Positions 7,767 through 15,743 of a stretch of DNA of 33,537 bases are shown piece by piece. The notes below the pieces were generated by a model. That model worked only from the letters and a program-made list of their open reading frames with translations, was not told the DNA's origin and made no database searches. The position numbers and the translations under genes were made by a program. Within the stretch, counting starts at the first letter, position 1. Every line of letters begins with the position of its first letter. The stretch lies in contig CAKZYA010000040.1 of assembly GCA_937883755.1 (NCBI GenBank), forward strand, positions 1-33,537, written 5' to 3'. This DNA is from an uncultured Flammeovirgaceae bacterium. Lineage in GTDB: Bacteria > Bacteroidota > Bacteroidia > Cytophagales > Cyclobacteriaceae.

Positions 7767-7869
7767 GGTGGCCAAAAACAAGTGTTTTATGCCACCTAAA
7801 ATAGCAAAAGCTAACTACTTGAAAAACAGTCCTTAAAAAATGGTAATTTCGAGAGGGTTTTTGGCCACC
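7767..7869. other. Probable res site of the resolvase
   Basis: A 13-base perfect inverted repeat (GGTGGCCAAAAAC at 7767-7779, inverse at 7857-7869) spans about 100 bases between the two divergent recombinase genes. A smaller nested dyad (AGGTGGC / GCCACCT) around 7766-7797 resembles a resolvase dimer subsite. Position and size fit a three-subsite res region, which would also hold the promoters of both genes. Binding is inferred, not shown. Confidence 0.55.
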
Positions 7870-7906
7870 CTGAATTAGCCATCCTATTAATTGTATTTCG
7901 CATCGC

Positions 7907-8485
7907 ATGAAAGCCGCATTATATGCTCGTGTATCTACCCACGATCAGCAAACGCTACAACTGCAAATCAAAACGATGCAGGAGTATATTCAAAAGCGAG
8001 GATGGGAGACAGTCTTGTGTATTGAAGATACGGCTTCCGGGGTAAGTGATCGCAAAAAACGGGAGCGTATTCTGGTAGCTGCTCGGAAAAGACAAGTGGA
8101 TGTTATTGTTGTTTGGAAACTGGACCGGTGGGGCCGATCACTGGTTGACCTGATGAATAGTCTACAAGAACTTACCGCTTTACGAGTAGGATTTGTATCG
8201 ATTACAGAAGCAATTGATCTAACCACTCCATCAGGAAGAGCTTTGGCGGGAATGCTTGCGGTATTTGCTGAGTTTGAAAGAGATATGCTTCGTGAAAGAG
8301 TAAAAGCGGGGATAGCCCACGCGCGGGCGCAAGGAAAACCCCACGGGAGGCCTAGAAGTGCTGCCTTGAAAGCGAAGCAGGTAAAAGCTTTGTTTGCCCA
8401 AGGGTATAGCAAATCCAAGATTGCCCAAGAACTCGGTATTGGAAGAACTTCGGTCAGGAGACTTATTAATGAAGGTACCGATTAG
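7907..8485 (+). CDS. tnpR: Tn3-type serine resolvase
   Basis: This 192-residue small serine recombinase has all its main parts. YARVS near the start contains the catalytic Ser10 and Arg8, and KLDRWGRS carries further active-site arginines. The GRALAGMLAVFAEFERDMLRERV region forms the dimer and long E helix. GRPR leads to a C-terminal helix-turn-helix (KSKIAQELGIGRTSVRRLI). The length is normal for a Tn3 resolvase or Hin-type invertase. It normally resolves cointegrates at a res site, here probably the region just upstream, and also represses its own promoter. It appears intact even though its transposase partner is destroyed. Confidence 0.93.
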   Translation: MKAALYARVSTHDQQTLQLQIKTMQEYIQKRGWETVLCIEDTASGVSDRKKRERILVAARKRQVDVIVVWKLDRWGRSLVDLMNSLQELTALRVGFVSITEAIDLTTPSGRALAGMLAVFAEFERDMLRERVKAGIAHARAQGKPHGRPRSAALKAKQVKALFAQGYSKSKIAQELGIGRTSVRRLINEGTD

Positions 8486-8595
8486 AGTTTAACTTTATCT
8501 TACTAGCTCACTAGCTTTTCATATACACCTTTTATAGGACTCTCTTTTAACTAAATCCATATGTTTTGTTATATCAACACATCTTATCGGCAAAC

Positions 8596-9474
8596 ATGGA
8601 AGAAGAAAACCTTAAGCACATAAAATTTCAAAACAGACAAAACGTAAATGCCCAATTTGATTTAATCAGACTGGAAAAGTTATTTCTACGGAATCACATG
8701 GATCACTCTATAGAAGCACATCACAAAGTTGAGTTTTATGTAATCCTATTAATTGAAAAGGGTAAGGGGTATCATACCATTGATTTTACGGACTACCCAT
8801 GTTCAAAAGGAACTTTGCTAACCGTCCGAAAAGATCAAGTTCAAAAGTTTTTTAGAAATAAAGATCTAAAAGGGACGGTACTTCTTTTTACCGATGAATT
8901 TTTAGTAAGCTATCTTGAAAAGGCTGAAACTCGGAAGACGATGCTCTTATTTAATGAATTATTAGGCGTTCCAAAATTACAGTTGAATAATACTTGCTTT
9001 AAGAGCATTTCCCAAAATATTAAAAGGATAGAACATGAGTATTTTACCATTAATGATGATTATTCATTAGGTCTTATTCGAAGCGAATTACATATCTTAA
9101 TTACTAAACTCTTTCGAATAAAGGCGCAAGAAGAACATATTAATTTTGAAAAAAAATATCTTAAAGAGTTTATTGAGTTTCAAAATCTAGTTGAAAGAAA
9201 AGTAACAAAAATTACTAAAGTTCAATACTTTGCAAATGAAATGGGGCTGAGTACCAAAACACTAAATACAATCACAAGGAGTGTTATACACAAATCAGCC
9301 AAGGAATTTGTGGATGAAATATGTACTAAACAAATTAAGAGACTGCTCATTAACACCAATCTGTCTGTTAAGGAAATCGCTTATCAGTCTGGGTTTGAAG
9401 AAACCACCAACTTTTATAAATACTTTAAGAGACAAACTCAAACAACTCCTGAGCAATTTAGAGTAACAAATTAG
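8596..9474 (+). CDS. AraC-family transcriptional regulator (type II of this window)
   Basis: The ATG at 8596 gives a 292-residue protein; the frame is open further upstream to a TTG at 8566, which is less likely. The N-terminal domain (about residues 20-150) is cupin-like with the motif EFYVILLIEKGKGYHTIDF. The C-terminal AraC domain includes FANEMGLSTKTLNTIT and VKEIAYQSGFEETTNFYKYF and ends in TPEQFR. It is similar along its length to the protein at 12606-13490 and distinct from the two AraC proteins at the left. It directly precedes the lipoprotein gene at 9574 and may control it or the SnoaL genes. Confidence 0.88.
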   Translation: MEEENLKHIKFQNRQNVNAQFDLIRLEKLFLRNHMDHSIEAHHKVEFYVILLIEKGKGYHTIDFTDYPCSKGTLLTVRKDQVQKFFRNKDLKGTVLLFTDEFLVSYLEKAETRKTMLLFNELLGVPKLQLNNTCFKSISQNIKRIEHEYFTINDDYSLGLIRSELHILITKLFRIKAQEEHINFEKKYLKEFIEFQNLVERKVTKITKVQYFANEMGLSTKTLNTITRSVIHKSAKEFVDEICTKQIKRLLINTNLSVKEIAYQSGFEETTNFYKYFKRQTQTTPEQFRVTN

Positions 9475-9573
9475 CACTTTCCCTTTTTTACAGTCCTTCC
9501 TCTCTTTTTTATAGTCGAATTAGCTTAACGAGACAATAACTTTATGTCATTGTAACATTAAATCTAATGGACT

Positions 9574-10107
9574 ATGAAAACTTTAAAATTAAATCTCTTA
9601 CTATCAGCACTCATAATTTCTTTGGTCACTTTTACATCGTGTAGTGAAGACGATAGTGATACTACACCTATTATGTTAGGTTCAAGTGTAACGGTAACCA
9701 ATACTTTTCAGTCAACCGTATTCACTAACGGAGCTGAATTGGATATTGAAGATTTGTTCCAAATGCCAGCAGGCTCATTGGCCGCAACAGCCAATGTTAG
9801 CACTGCTGTTGAATTCCCTAATTATCTGTTAAACTTATATGATATCAATATTGATGGGAATAGCATCTCTCTCGAGGTGGTAGCTCAAGCTAATGACCCG
9901 ACCTATGGGGATCTATTTAGAATACTAGAAGCAGATACATTTGATAGGTATTACCTGACTTTCGATAGTGCTCAAGATGTAAAAGGATTTACCTCAAGCA
10001 ATCCTTCTGTAAACCTTAGAATTGACTCTGATAATATCTTAGTTGTTGAAATTGGTGAAGGCTATGACTTCAACCCTGATCAAAATTTTGAAATAATTTT
10101 AAATTAA
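9574..10107 (+). CDS. Hypothetical lipoprotein
   Basis: A 177-residue predicted lipoprotein: signal peptide of about 22 residues ending in the lipobox FTSC, followed by an acidic SEDDSD tether typical of Bacteroidota surface or periplasmic lipoproteins. The mature part is rich in beta-forming residues and contains no motif I recognise. It ends five bases before the next lipoprotein gene, so the two are co-transcribed and probably work in the same compartment. Confidence 0.8.
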   Translation: MKTLKLNLLLSALIISLVTFTSCSEDDSDTTPIMLGSSVTVTNTFQSTVFTNGAELDIEDLFQMPAGSLAATANVSTAVEFPNYLLNLYDINIDGNSISLEVVAQANDPTYGDLFRILEADTFDRYYLTFDSAQDVKGFTSSNPSVNLRIDSDNILVVEIGEGYDFNPDQNFEIILN

Positions 10108-10112
10108 ACAAA

Positions 10113-11576
10113 ATGCGAATCCCTTTAACCGTATTCCTACTGCTGATACAATCAATATGCATTACCAGTTGTGGGATGAATAAAGATTCTAAATCGATTA
10201 TGGAAGACAAAACAATAATGGAAGTAAGCACATTCAACATCAATTCCGATGTTGATCCGATGGCTTTTGCTAAACGAGACGCAAAGGTAGAAAGTAGTTT
10301 TACAAGTAAACAGCCAGGATTCATTAGACGTCAGAGTGGTGTTGATGATAAAGGGAATTATATCGTAATCGTTTATTGGAAAAGTGTAGCAGATGCTGAC
10401 GCCTCAATGAACAAATTTATGAGTGATACTTCCGTAGCTGATTATGCTCAAATGATTAATGGCTCGACCATGAAAATGTCGAGATATATTATGGATAGCA
10501 CTTTTAATGCTGAGGGTAGTCGATTTGTGGAAATCATGTCTTTTGATGTAAAACCTGCTACAGATATAGCGAAATTCCATGTCCTGAATCAAAAAGTAGA
10601 AACTGATTTTACCGCAAAAAGAAAAGGTTTTTTACAGCGCTTAACTGGTGTTAACGAAACGGGTAAACAAGTGGTCGCTGTCTATTGGGAAAGCAAAGAA
10701 ACTTCTAATGCTGCCTTACAACCTTTTATGGAAGCACCCATAGCAAAAGAATTCATGCAAGAGATGGATCAGTCCTCTGTGGTCATGGGGCGGTATAAAT
10801 TTCTAAACATGGAATTAACAAATAAGGATAAAGTTGTTGCTCTACTGAACAGTTTTAACACTGGCGACCAAACCCCAATTGGCTATATCAACCCTAACCA
10901 ATACATTCAGCACAACTTGTCAGTAGCAGATGGATTAGAAGGCTTTGGTGAAGTGATGCAAAATGTCCCTCCTCAAGGCTTTAAAGCAAATGTAATTCGT
11001 GCGTTTCAAGATGGAGATTACGTATTCACCCATACCGAATATGACTTTTTTGGACCGAAAGCTGGCTTTGATGTTTTTCGTTTCGAGGATGGGAAAATAG
11101 TCGAGCATTGGGATAATTTATTAGAAGTTCAGGAGCCGAACCCAAGTGGCAGAACGCAATTTGATGGAGCAACTGAGATTAACGATTTAGACAAAACGGA
11201 AGCTAATAAAAACACCGTCGAGGAATTTATTGAGAAAGTTCTCCTTAATGGTGAAATGGATAAGGTAGCTACTTATATCAATCCTGAAAAATACATTCAG
11301 CATAATCCTGCCGTAGCAGATGGATTAGATGGCTTTGGGGCTGCTATGAAATACTTTGCTGAAAATGGATTGGTGATGGAATATAATCAACTTCACAAGG
11401 TATTAGGACAAGGCAATTTTGTGCTAACAATGAGCGAAGGAAAGTTCGGCAAGGGCGAGCCTACGGCTTTCTATGACTTGTTTAGACTAGAAGATGGGCA
11501 GATTGTTGAGCACTGGGATGTTATTCAACCCATTCCCCCTCAGTCAGAATGGAAAAACCAGAACGGAAAATTCTAA
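10113..11576 (+). CDS. Four-domain lipoprotein: two ABM-like plus two SnoaL-like domains
   Basis: This 487-residue protein begins with a signal peptide and lipobox (ITSC). Two similar alpha-beta barrel domains of the antibiotic-biosynthesis-monooxygenase type follow, at about residues 30-125 and 130-228. Each has the pattern SSF/TDF...PGF or KGF...V.VYW. Two SnoaL/NTF2-like domains come next, at about 235-345 and 360-480. Each contains YIQHN...VADGL.GFG and ends in FRLEDG or FRFEDG followed by EHWD. SnoaL-type domains bind small hydrophobic ligands or catalyse aldol-type reactions. The C-terminal half is paralogous to the whole protein encoded next. A membrane-anchored protein of this composition is unusual, and its substrate is unknown. 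Confidence 0.82.
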   Translation: MRIPLTVFLLLIQSICITSCGMNKDSKSIMEDKTIMEVSTFNINSDVDPMAFAKRDAKVESSFTSKQPGFIRRQSGVDDKGNYIVIVYWKSVADADASMNKFMSDTSVADYAQMINGSTMKMSRYIMDSTFNAEGSRFVEIMSFDVKPATDIAKFHVLNQKVETDFTAKRKGFLQRLTGVNETGKQVVAVYWESKETSNAALQPFMEAPIAKEFMQEMDQSSVVMGRYKFLNMELTNKDKVVALLNSFNTGDQTPIGYINPNQYIQHNLSVADGLEGFGEVMQNVPPQGFKANVIRAFQDGDYVFTHTEYDFFGPKAGFDVFRFEDGKIVEHWDNLLEVQEPNPSGRTQFDGATEINDLDKTEANKNTVEEFIEKVLLNGEMDKVATYINPEKYIQHNPAVADGLDGFGAAMKYFAENGLVMEYNQLHKVLGQGNFVLTMSEGKFGKGEPTAFYDLFRLEDGQIVEHWDVIQPIPPQSEWKNQNGKF

Positions 11577-11598
11577 CCTACAATTAAATAGCTAAATC

Positions 11599-12381
11599 AT
11601 GGGCAAAAAATTAGAAAATGCCAAGAGCCTCTATTTAGAGGGCATTAGAGACGGAAATGCACGAGAAGCTGTCACTAAATACACCGGTGAGCGATACACC
11701 CAGCATAGCACTGGGGTTCGTGATGGTGTGGAAGGATTTGTTGAGTTCTTCGAGCCTTTTATAGCAAGAAACCCATCGCGAGATATACGAATCGTTCGAG
11801 GCTTTGAGGACGGACAGTATGTTTTCTTACAAGCCTATCAAAACATCAACAACGGTGAAGCTCAGTGGGTCACCACCGATTTTTTTGATACGGACAAGAA
11901 TGACAAAATTCTTGAACATTGGGACGTGATTGCTCCTTATTCGGATTCTACCCCTTCCGGGCACACTTCGGTAGACGGACCAACGGAAGTAACTGACCTG
12001 GATAAAACCGAAGCAAATAAGGAGATCGTCAGAAACCTCATCCGAGATGGGTTAATGAGAGGCGGGAACCCTGATAACCTACCGAAATATATCTCTTCCG
12101 AGAAGTACATTCAACATAACAAGGAAGTAGCCGATGGACTAGAGAGCTTTCAGAAACTAGCGAGTTTGCCCAACCGACCTCTAAATTATGAGGAAATCGT
12201 ACTTTTGGTGGGGCAAGGAAATTTTGTTGCTACCCTTTGTAAAGCCAACTGGAACGATGGCACCACCAACCAGGATTATGCTCAGGTCGATATCTTTCGA
12301 TTAGAAAATGGGCGAGTCGTAGAGCATTGGGATAATGTGGAGCCAGTGCCCGAAAATGATGTCAACTCAGGTAAATTTTGA
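11599..12381 (+). CDS. Tandem SnoaL-like (NTF2-fold) protein
   Basis: A 260-residue protein without signal peptide, made of two SnoaL/NTF2-like domains (about residues 1-120 and 135-255). Both carry the typical Y.QH....DG.E.F motif and the ending EHWD. The linker (PSGHTSVDGPTEVTDLDKTE) and the final SGKF closely match the corresponding parts of the preceding lipoprotein. The gene therefore arose by duplication of that gene's 3' half, or the lipoprotein gained this unit by fusion. It is probably cytoplasmic and co-transcribed with the upstream gene 22 bases away. The catalytic role is unknown. Confidence 0.85.
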   Translation: MGKKLENAKSLYLEGIRDGNAREAVTKYTGERYTQHSTGVRDGVEGFVEFFEPFIARNPSRDIRIVRGFEDGQYVFLQAYQNINNGEAQWVTTDFFDTDKNDKILEHWDVIAPYSDSTPSGHTSVDGPTEVTDLDKTEANKEIVRNLIRDGLMRGGNPDNLPKYISSEKYIQHNKEVADGLESFQKLASLPNRPLNYEEIVLLVGQGNFVATLCKANWNDGTTNQDYAQVDIFRLENGRVVEHWDNVEPVPENDVNSGKF

Positions 12382-12408
12382 GAATCTCTGATTTGATCAG
12401 CACATGGC

Positions 12409-12511
12409 TAACGATATGGCAGGAGCCTCGAAGTGAGAAACTGAAAGTACAAACATGATACTTCAATGGATATCTAACACCCTTAGGGCACCTGCCATAT
12501 CCTAATCGTTA
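12409..12511. repeat. Boundary hairpin D (attC-like)
   Basis: A long inverted repeat starts 27 bases past the SnoaL gene. TAACGA and TATGGCAGGAGCC (12409-12427) pair with GGCACCTGCCATA and TCGTTA (12487-12511). Six unpaired bases (TCCTAA side) lie extrahelically on one arm only. The spacer contains a weaker GAAGT / ACTTC pair. The left edge reads GGCTAAC and the right edge GTTACAC, resembling the cores of hairpins A-C. No 10-base matching partner for either edge was found, so this site is assigned by structure only. Confidence 0.55.
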
Positions 12512-12605
12512 CACTCTAATAATTACATTGAGCCGAGACTTATTCAGACAGGATATTTCATTAGTGCAACAGGGTGATACAAATTTTGAATAACTTAGCC
12601 CTAGA

Positions 12606-13490
12606 ATGAAGAAAATCCCAGAAGTCTATTTTAAAGAAAGCATCCAGAATAGTTTGGGTATTGAAATTATTTCATTCGCAACCCTTCGGGATATTTTTGC
12701 ACACCCACTCAATCATAACCCCTTTCAAGCCCATCAGCTAAAGTTTAATGTGCTGCTGTTAGTTACAGAAGGGGGCGAGGGTCTGCACTCCATCGATTTT
12801 AAAGAATACACATTTAGTAGACAAAGCGTCATTCTCATCTCGAAAGATCAAATTAATCGATTTATCGATTTACCAAAAAATAATGAAGGATACCTATTGA
12901 TGTTTACTGAAGACTTATTCCTGGATATTGGCATGAGTTTTCCCTTTTTGATAAGTCACTTTTACAACAACCAGCTCTATGACCCGATTCACACCCTCAA
13001 TGAAACGCATTTTAAAGACCTCCACGACCTCATTCTTAAAATTGACCAAAAGACGAGAAGCGAAAAGAAATCCGTTCGATCTGAAATAGTCTATTCTTAT
13101 GTTAAAATTCTGTTGCTTGAAATTTTTGCTTGTCGCGAGATGAGAAACAACAAGACTGTAAAAACGGCAGTTACTGAAGATTTTATCCGGTTTCAACTTT
13201 TATTAAAAAGAAATTATGCTGAGCATAAACAGGTGCAATTCTATGCTGAGCAATTAAATACGTCCACCAAAAAACTGAACGCTATCACCAAAGCCACAGT
13301 CAATCGCACCGCCAAGGAAGTCATTGTATCTCATTTGATTCTGGAAGCGAAGAAGCTGCTGATTACACCTGATGTATCATCAAAAGAAGTCGCCTACAGA
13401 CTAGGATTTGAAGAACCCACCAACTTCTCAAAGTTCTTCAGAACACATACCAATATGCTCCCCTCTGAGTTTACAAAAGCCTATTATTGA
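12606..13490 (+). CDS. AraC-family transcriptional regulator (type II paralogue)
   Basis: This 294-residue protein matches the regulator at 8596-9474. Its cupin-like N-terminal part contains LLLVTEGGEGLHSIDF and SKDQINRF, and its C-terminal AraC domain contains YAEQLNTSTKKLNAITK and SKEVAYRLGFEEPTNFSKFF, ending in PSEF. It stands alone between hairpin D and a gap of about 220 bases. It is oriented toward the DUF5519, reductase and barrel genes, which are plausible targets. Its ligand is unknown. Confidence 0.88.
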   Translation: MKKIPEVYFKESIQNSLGIEIISFATLRDIFAHPLNHNPFQAHQLKFNVLLLVTEGGEGLHSIDFKEYTFSRQSVILISKDQINRFIDLPKNNEGYLLMFTEDLFLDIGMSFPFLISHFYNNQLYDPIHTLNETHFKDLHDLILKIDQKTRSEKKSVRSEIVYSYVKILLLEIFACREMRNNKTVKTAVTEDFIRFQLLLKRNYAEHKQVQFYAEQLNTSTKKLNAITKATVNRTAKEVIVSHLILEAKKLLITPDVSSKEVAYRLGFEEPTNFSKFFRTHTNMLPSEFTKAYY

Positions 13491-13560
13491 AATTTACTAG
13501 TTGGCGCGTTTTTATCATAATTCGTAGAGTTTTTATCTTTCTATGGGCATATAGTAGGCT

Positions 13561-13568
13561 TACCTTTG
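13561..13568 (+). promoter_or_regulatory. Candidate Bacteroidota -7 box
   Basis: TACCTTTG fits the Bacteroidota -7 consensus TAnnTTTG exactly. It lies about 145 bases before the DUF5519 gene, in a gap containing no other candidate gene. No clean TTG was found at the expected -33 distance, so the call is tentative. Confidence 0.3.
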
Positions 13569-13713
13569 TCACACTGTATTTTTTTATCATTCGAAGAAAT
13601 CGTATACCATCTCTTTTCTCGATGGTCTATTTCTCGATACATGTAAAAAAGTAGCAGTTACTATTTCAATAAGAACGCCAATAGGCCTTTTCATAATCAT
13701 TTATAAGAGCACT

Positions 13714-14208
13714 ATGAACAACAATATTTTTGACATCGGAAGATTACCAAAAAGAGCGGGTGAACGTCCTACCACGGGAGACGCCCTGCCTCATTTACAA
13801 CTCACCGATAACTCCAGTCAGCAACTGTTCGACGAGCTAGCCAATTGGCTATTTTCTCTAGAATATATTGAAGAAAGACCCTCCCGAATTTCTGTCAAAG
13901 GTGCTAGGGCTGCCTGGATCAAAGACGATTACAGCAATATCAACCCCGATTTAGGAAGAGAATTCACGCATATCCATCCAATGGAAATCTACGGTGGAGG
14001 AAGTCAACATCTGGCTTTGAAAAGACAAGATGCTGAGTCAGTAATCGAGAACGGTTGGGGAGAATACCACCCGATGAACGAACGGGCTTTCCCTGATAAA
14101 AAATACGGACTCATCCTTCTGTATGCACCTAGAAACAAAGAAGAATTAGACGTGATAAAGACGATAACCGAAACGTCTTACCTATTGGCTACCAACCAAA
14201 ATGAATAG
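13714..14208 (+). CDS. DUF5519 ('luciferase domain') family protein
   Basis: A 164-residue soluble protein. The central part has the family signature: a His-rich FTHIHPMEIYGGGSQHLAL segment, a VIENGWGEYHP segment and a final LLYAPRN. The Pfam name 'luciferase' derives from one eukaryotic member and does not prove light emission. The biochemical role of bacterial members is unknown to me. Conserved His and Trp residues suggest a ligand or metal site. It begins a run of four same-strand genes ending in an outer-membrane barrel. Confidence 0.72.
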   Translation: MNNNIFDIGRLPKRAGERPTTGDALPHLQLTDNSSQQLFDELANWLFSLEYIEERPSRISVKGARAAWIKDDYSNINPDLGREFTHIHPMEIYGGGSQHLALKRQDAESVIENGWGEYHPMNERAFPDKKYGLILLYAPRNKEELDVIKTITETSYLLATNQNE

Positions 14209-14259
14209 TCAAATCACTGATACAATCATAAATCTATTGACAAATAAATATTTAATCAG

Positions 14260-15150
14260 ATGAAAAAATTAACACTTATAGTTACAGTAATCGTAATGCT
14301 TATAAATGCTGAAGCCATTGGTCAATCCTCAGCAAAACCAATGAATAGCACAATTGAATTCGGGCCATGTATAGAATTTATTGGTGGTTATCATATACCA
14401 GAAGCGATGGCGCGCAAGGTCGTACCAAAAGATTATGAGCTGGATGTCTCAGATCAGGGTACCGTAACTGCTCAGGTTCGTGGAATTAGCTGTGAAAGTA
14501 TCTCGATCACGTTTGAAGATGGTACAACAGTAGAAGGTGGTACACATATTCTCTACCAGCTTGGAGCCGCAGTTCTGCCTCCTGTAACACTTGACCCTCA
14601 TCCATATCTTGAAGGCGCAAAGGAAGTAACAGAATACCACGCTTACGCTTACAATACCCTAACTAATTTTGAGCCACTGGCTCAAGCGCTAGAGAACGCT
14701 GGTATCGGAGGTGTACATTACGTAGATGCACTGACCCTCAATACCGGGGATAATGATCCCAATAGTTGTGATCTCGTCCCAATATATGGTGCTATCGGGG
14801 GGCCAGATAATCTAAAGCTGAGCCTTTCTGGTAAAGTGCGTGACCTTGGTCTTCAGGAGGAAGATGGATGTGATTTTGGACCCAATGACATCACAGTATC
14901 TGAACGCGCGGTTTGGTATACAGATGGGGAGTTTGGCAAATCCATGTCAGATACAGCAGTACCCAATTCACAGATCCTGCTGTATAATGCAGATCCTCAA
15001 ACCTATAAACCTTATCCTGTAGCCTATACCCCTGAAGGCGACAAGATGAAGTTGATTGCTCCAGACATTATGCAATTCTCTTTTACCATGTCAGGCTTAC
15101 TAGAGCGTGGAGAAGTTTTTACGATTTTACGTCCCATTCATGAGCAATAA
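14260..15150 (+). CDS. Unrecognised exported protein
   Basis: A 296-residue protein with a clear signal peptide (about residues 1-21, cleavage near EAIGQS). The mature region is acidic with several Cys residues (in GPCIEF, GISCESI, NSCDL, DGCDFG) that could form disulphides in the periplasm. I recognise no family. The opening pattern (PEAMARKVVPKDYELD followed by mixed beta strands) faintly recalls acetoacetate-decarboxylase-like folds, but this is a weak impression. Its neighbours are a DUF5519 gene and a flavin reductase gene. Confidence 0.75.
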   Translation: MKKLTLIVTVIVMLINAEAIGQSSAKPMNSTIEFGPCIEFIGGYHIPEAMARKVVPKDYELDVSDQGTVTAQVRGISCESISITFEDGTTVEGGTHILYQLGAAVLPPVTLDPHPYLEGAKEVTEYHAYAYNTLTNFEPLAQALENAGIGGVHYVDALTLNTGDNDPNSCDLVPIYGAIGGPDNLKLSLSGKVRDLGLQEEDGCDFGPNDITVSERAVWYTDGEFGKSMSDTAVPNSQILLYNADPQTYKPYPVAYTPEGDKMKLIAPDIMQFSFTMSGLLERGEVFTILRPIHEQ

Positions 15151-15206
15151 GATTAGAATCAAACAACTGTAATATCCATTCACGCACACTTCCATAATCG
15201 GCACCC

Positions 15207-15743
15207 ATGCGTAAAATTCTTGCAATAGCTGGTAGCAATCATGCTACTTCTATTCACTATCAACTCGTCGAGTTCACGGCATCCCTAATAGAGGGAGCAG
15301 AGGTTACAGTTTTAGACATGAGGGGTTGGAAGATTCCAGTCTACTCTATTGATTTTGATCCTGACCAAACTCCCAATGAAATTACAGAGCTTATCATGCT
15401 TATGGAGGAATATGACGGCTTTATCATAGCTTCTCCAGAACACAATGGAAGCATATCAGCTTTTTTCAAAAATATTCTTGACTGGCTCAGCAGAAGAAAG
15501 AAACAAGTTTTTGAAGAGAAACCCGTACTACTTATGAGTACTTCCCCCAGTGAAAAAGGAGGGACTAACGGATTAGACTACCTCCTTCATGCACTACCCT
15601 ATCAAGGAGCGGAAATTACTTCAACGTTTAGCTTATCATCCTTTCAAAAAAATTTTAAAGAGGGACAAATTATAAGTCCCTATTTGGAGGACTTACAATC
15701 TCACATAGGTGAATTTATGAAGTTAATCCTGTCGAGAATATGA
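15207..15743 (+). CDS. NADPH-dependent FMN reductase family protein
   Basis: A 178-residue flavodoxin-fold protein. The N-terminal AGSNHATS phosphate loop binds FMN, and the SPEHNGSISAFFKNILDWLSR segment is the hallmark of the NADPH-dependent FMN reductase/ArsH-like family. Such enzymes reduce FMN, quinones, azo dyes or metals in the cytoplasm. The specific substrate cannot be told. The length is normal. Its stop codon overlaps the start of the barrel gene by four bases, indicating translational coupling. Confidence 0.9.
   Translation: MRKILAIAGSNHATSIHYQLVEFTASLIEGAEVTVLDMRGWKIPVYSIDFDPDQTPNEITELIMLMEEYDGFIIASPEHNGSISAFFKNILDWLSRRKKQVFEEKPVLLMSTSPSEKGGTNGLDYLLHALPYQGAEITSTFSLSSFQKNFKEGQIISPYLEDLQSHIGEFMKLILSRI

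Larger units (their letters stand above)
6749..8485. mobile_element. Remnant of a Tn3-family transposon
   Basis: A serine resolvase gene, a res-like inverted-repeat region and a divergent ORF starting like a Tn3 transposase together form the core of a Tn3-type element. Most of the transposase is missing, and a tyrosine-recombinase tail replaces it. I could not find the expected roughly 38-base terminal inverted repeats starting GGGG on either side, so the element looks truncated and immobile. The exact ends are unknown; the coordinates given are those of the two genes. Confidence 0.6.

Noticed and set aside
8486-8595. Terminal inverted repeat of a Tn3-type element
   Set aside because: No GGGG-starting sequence with a partner on the left side was found.
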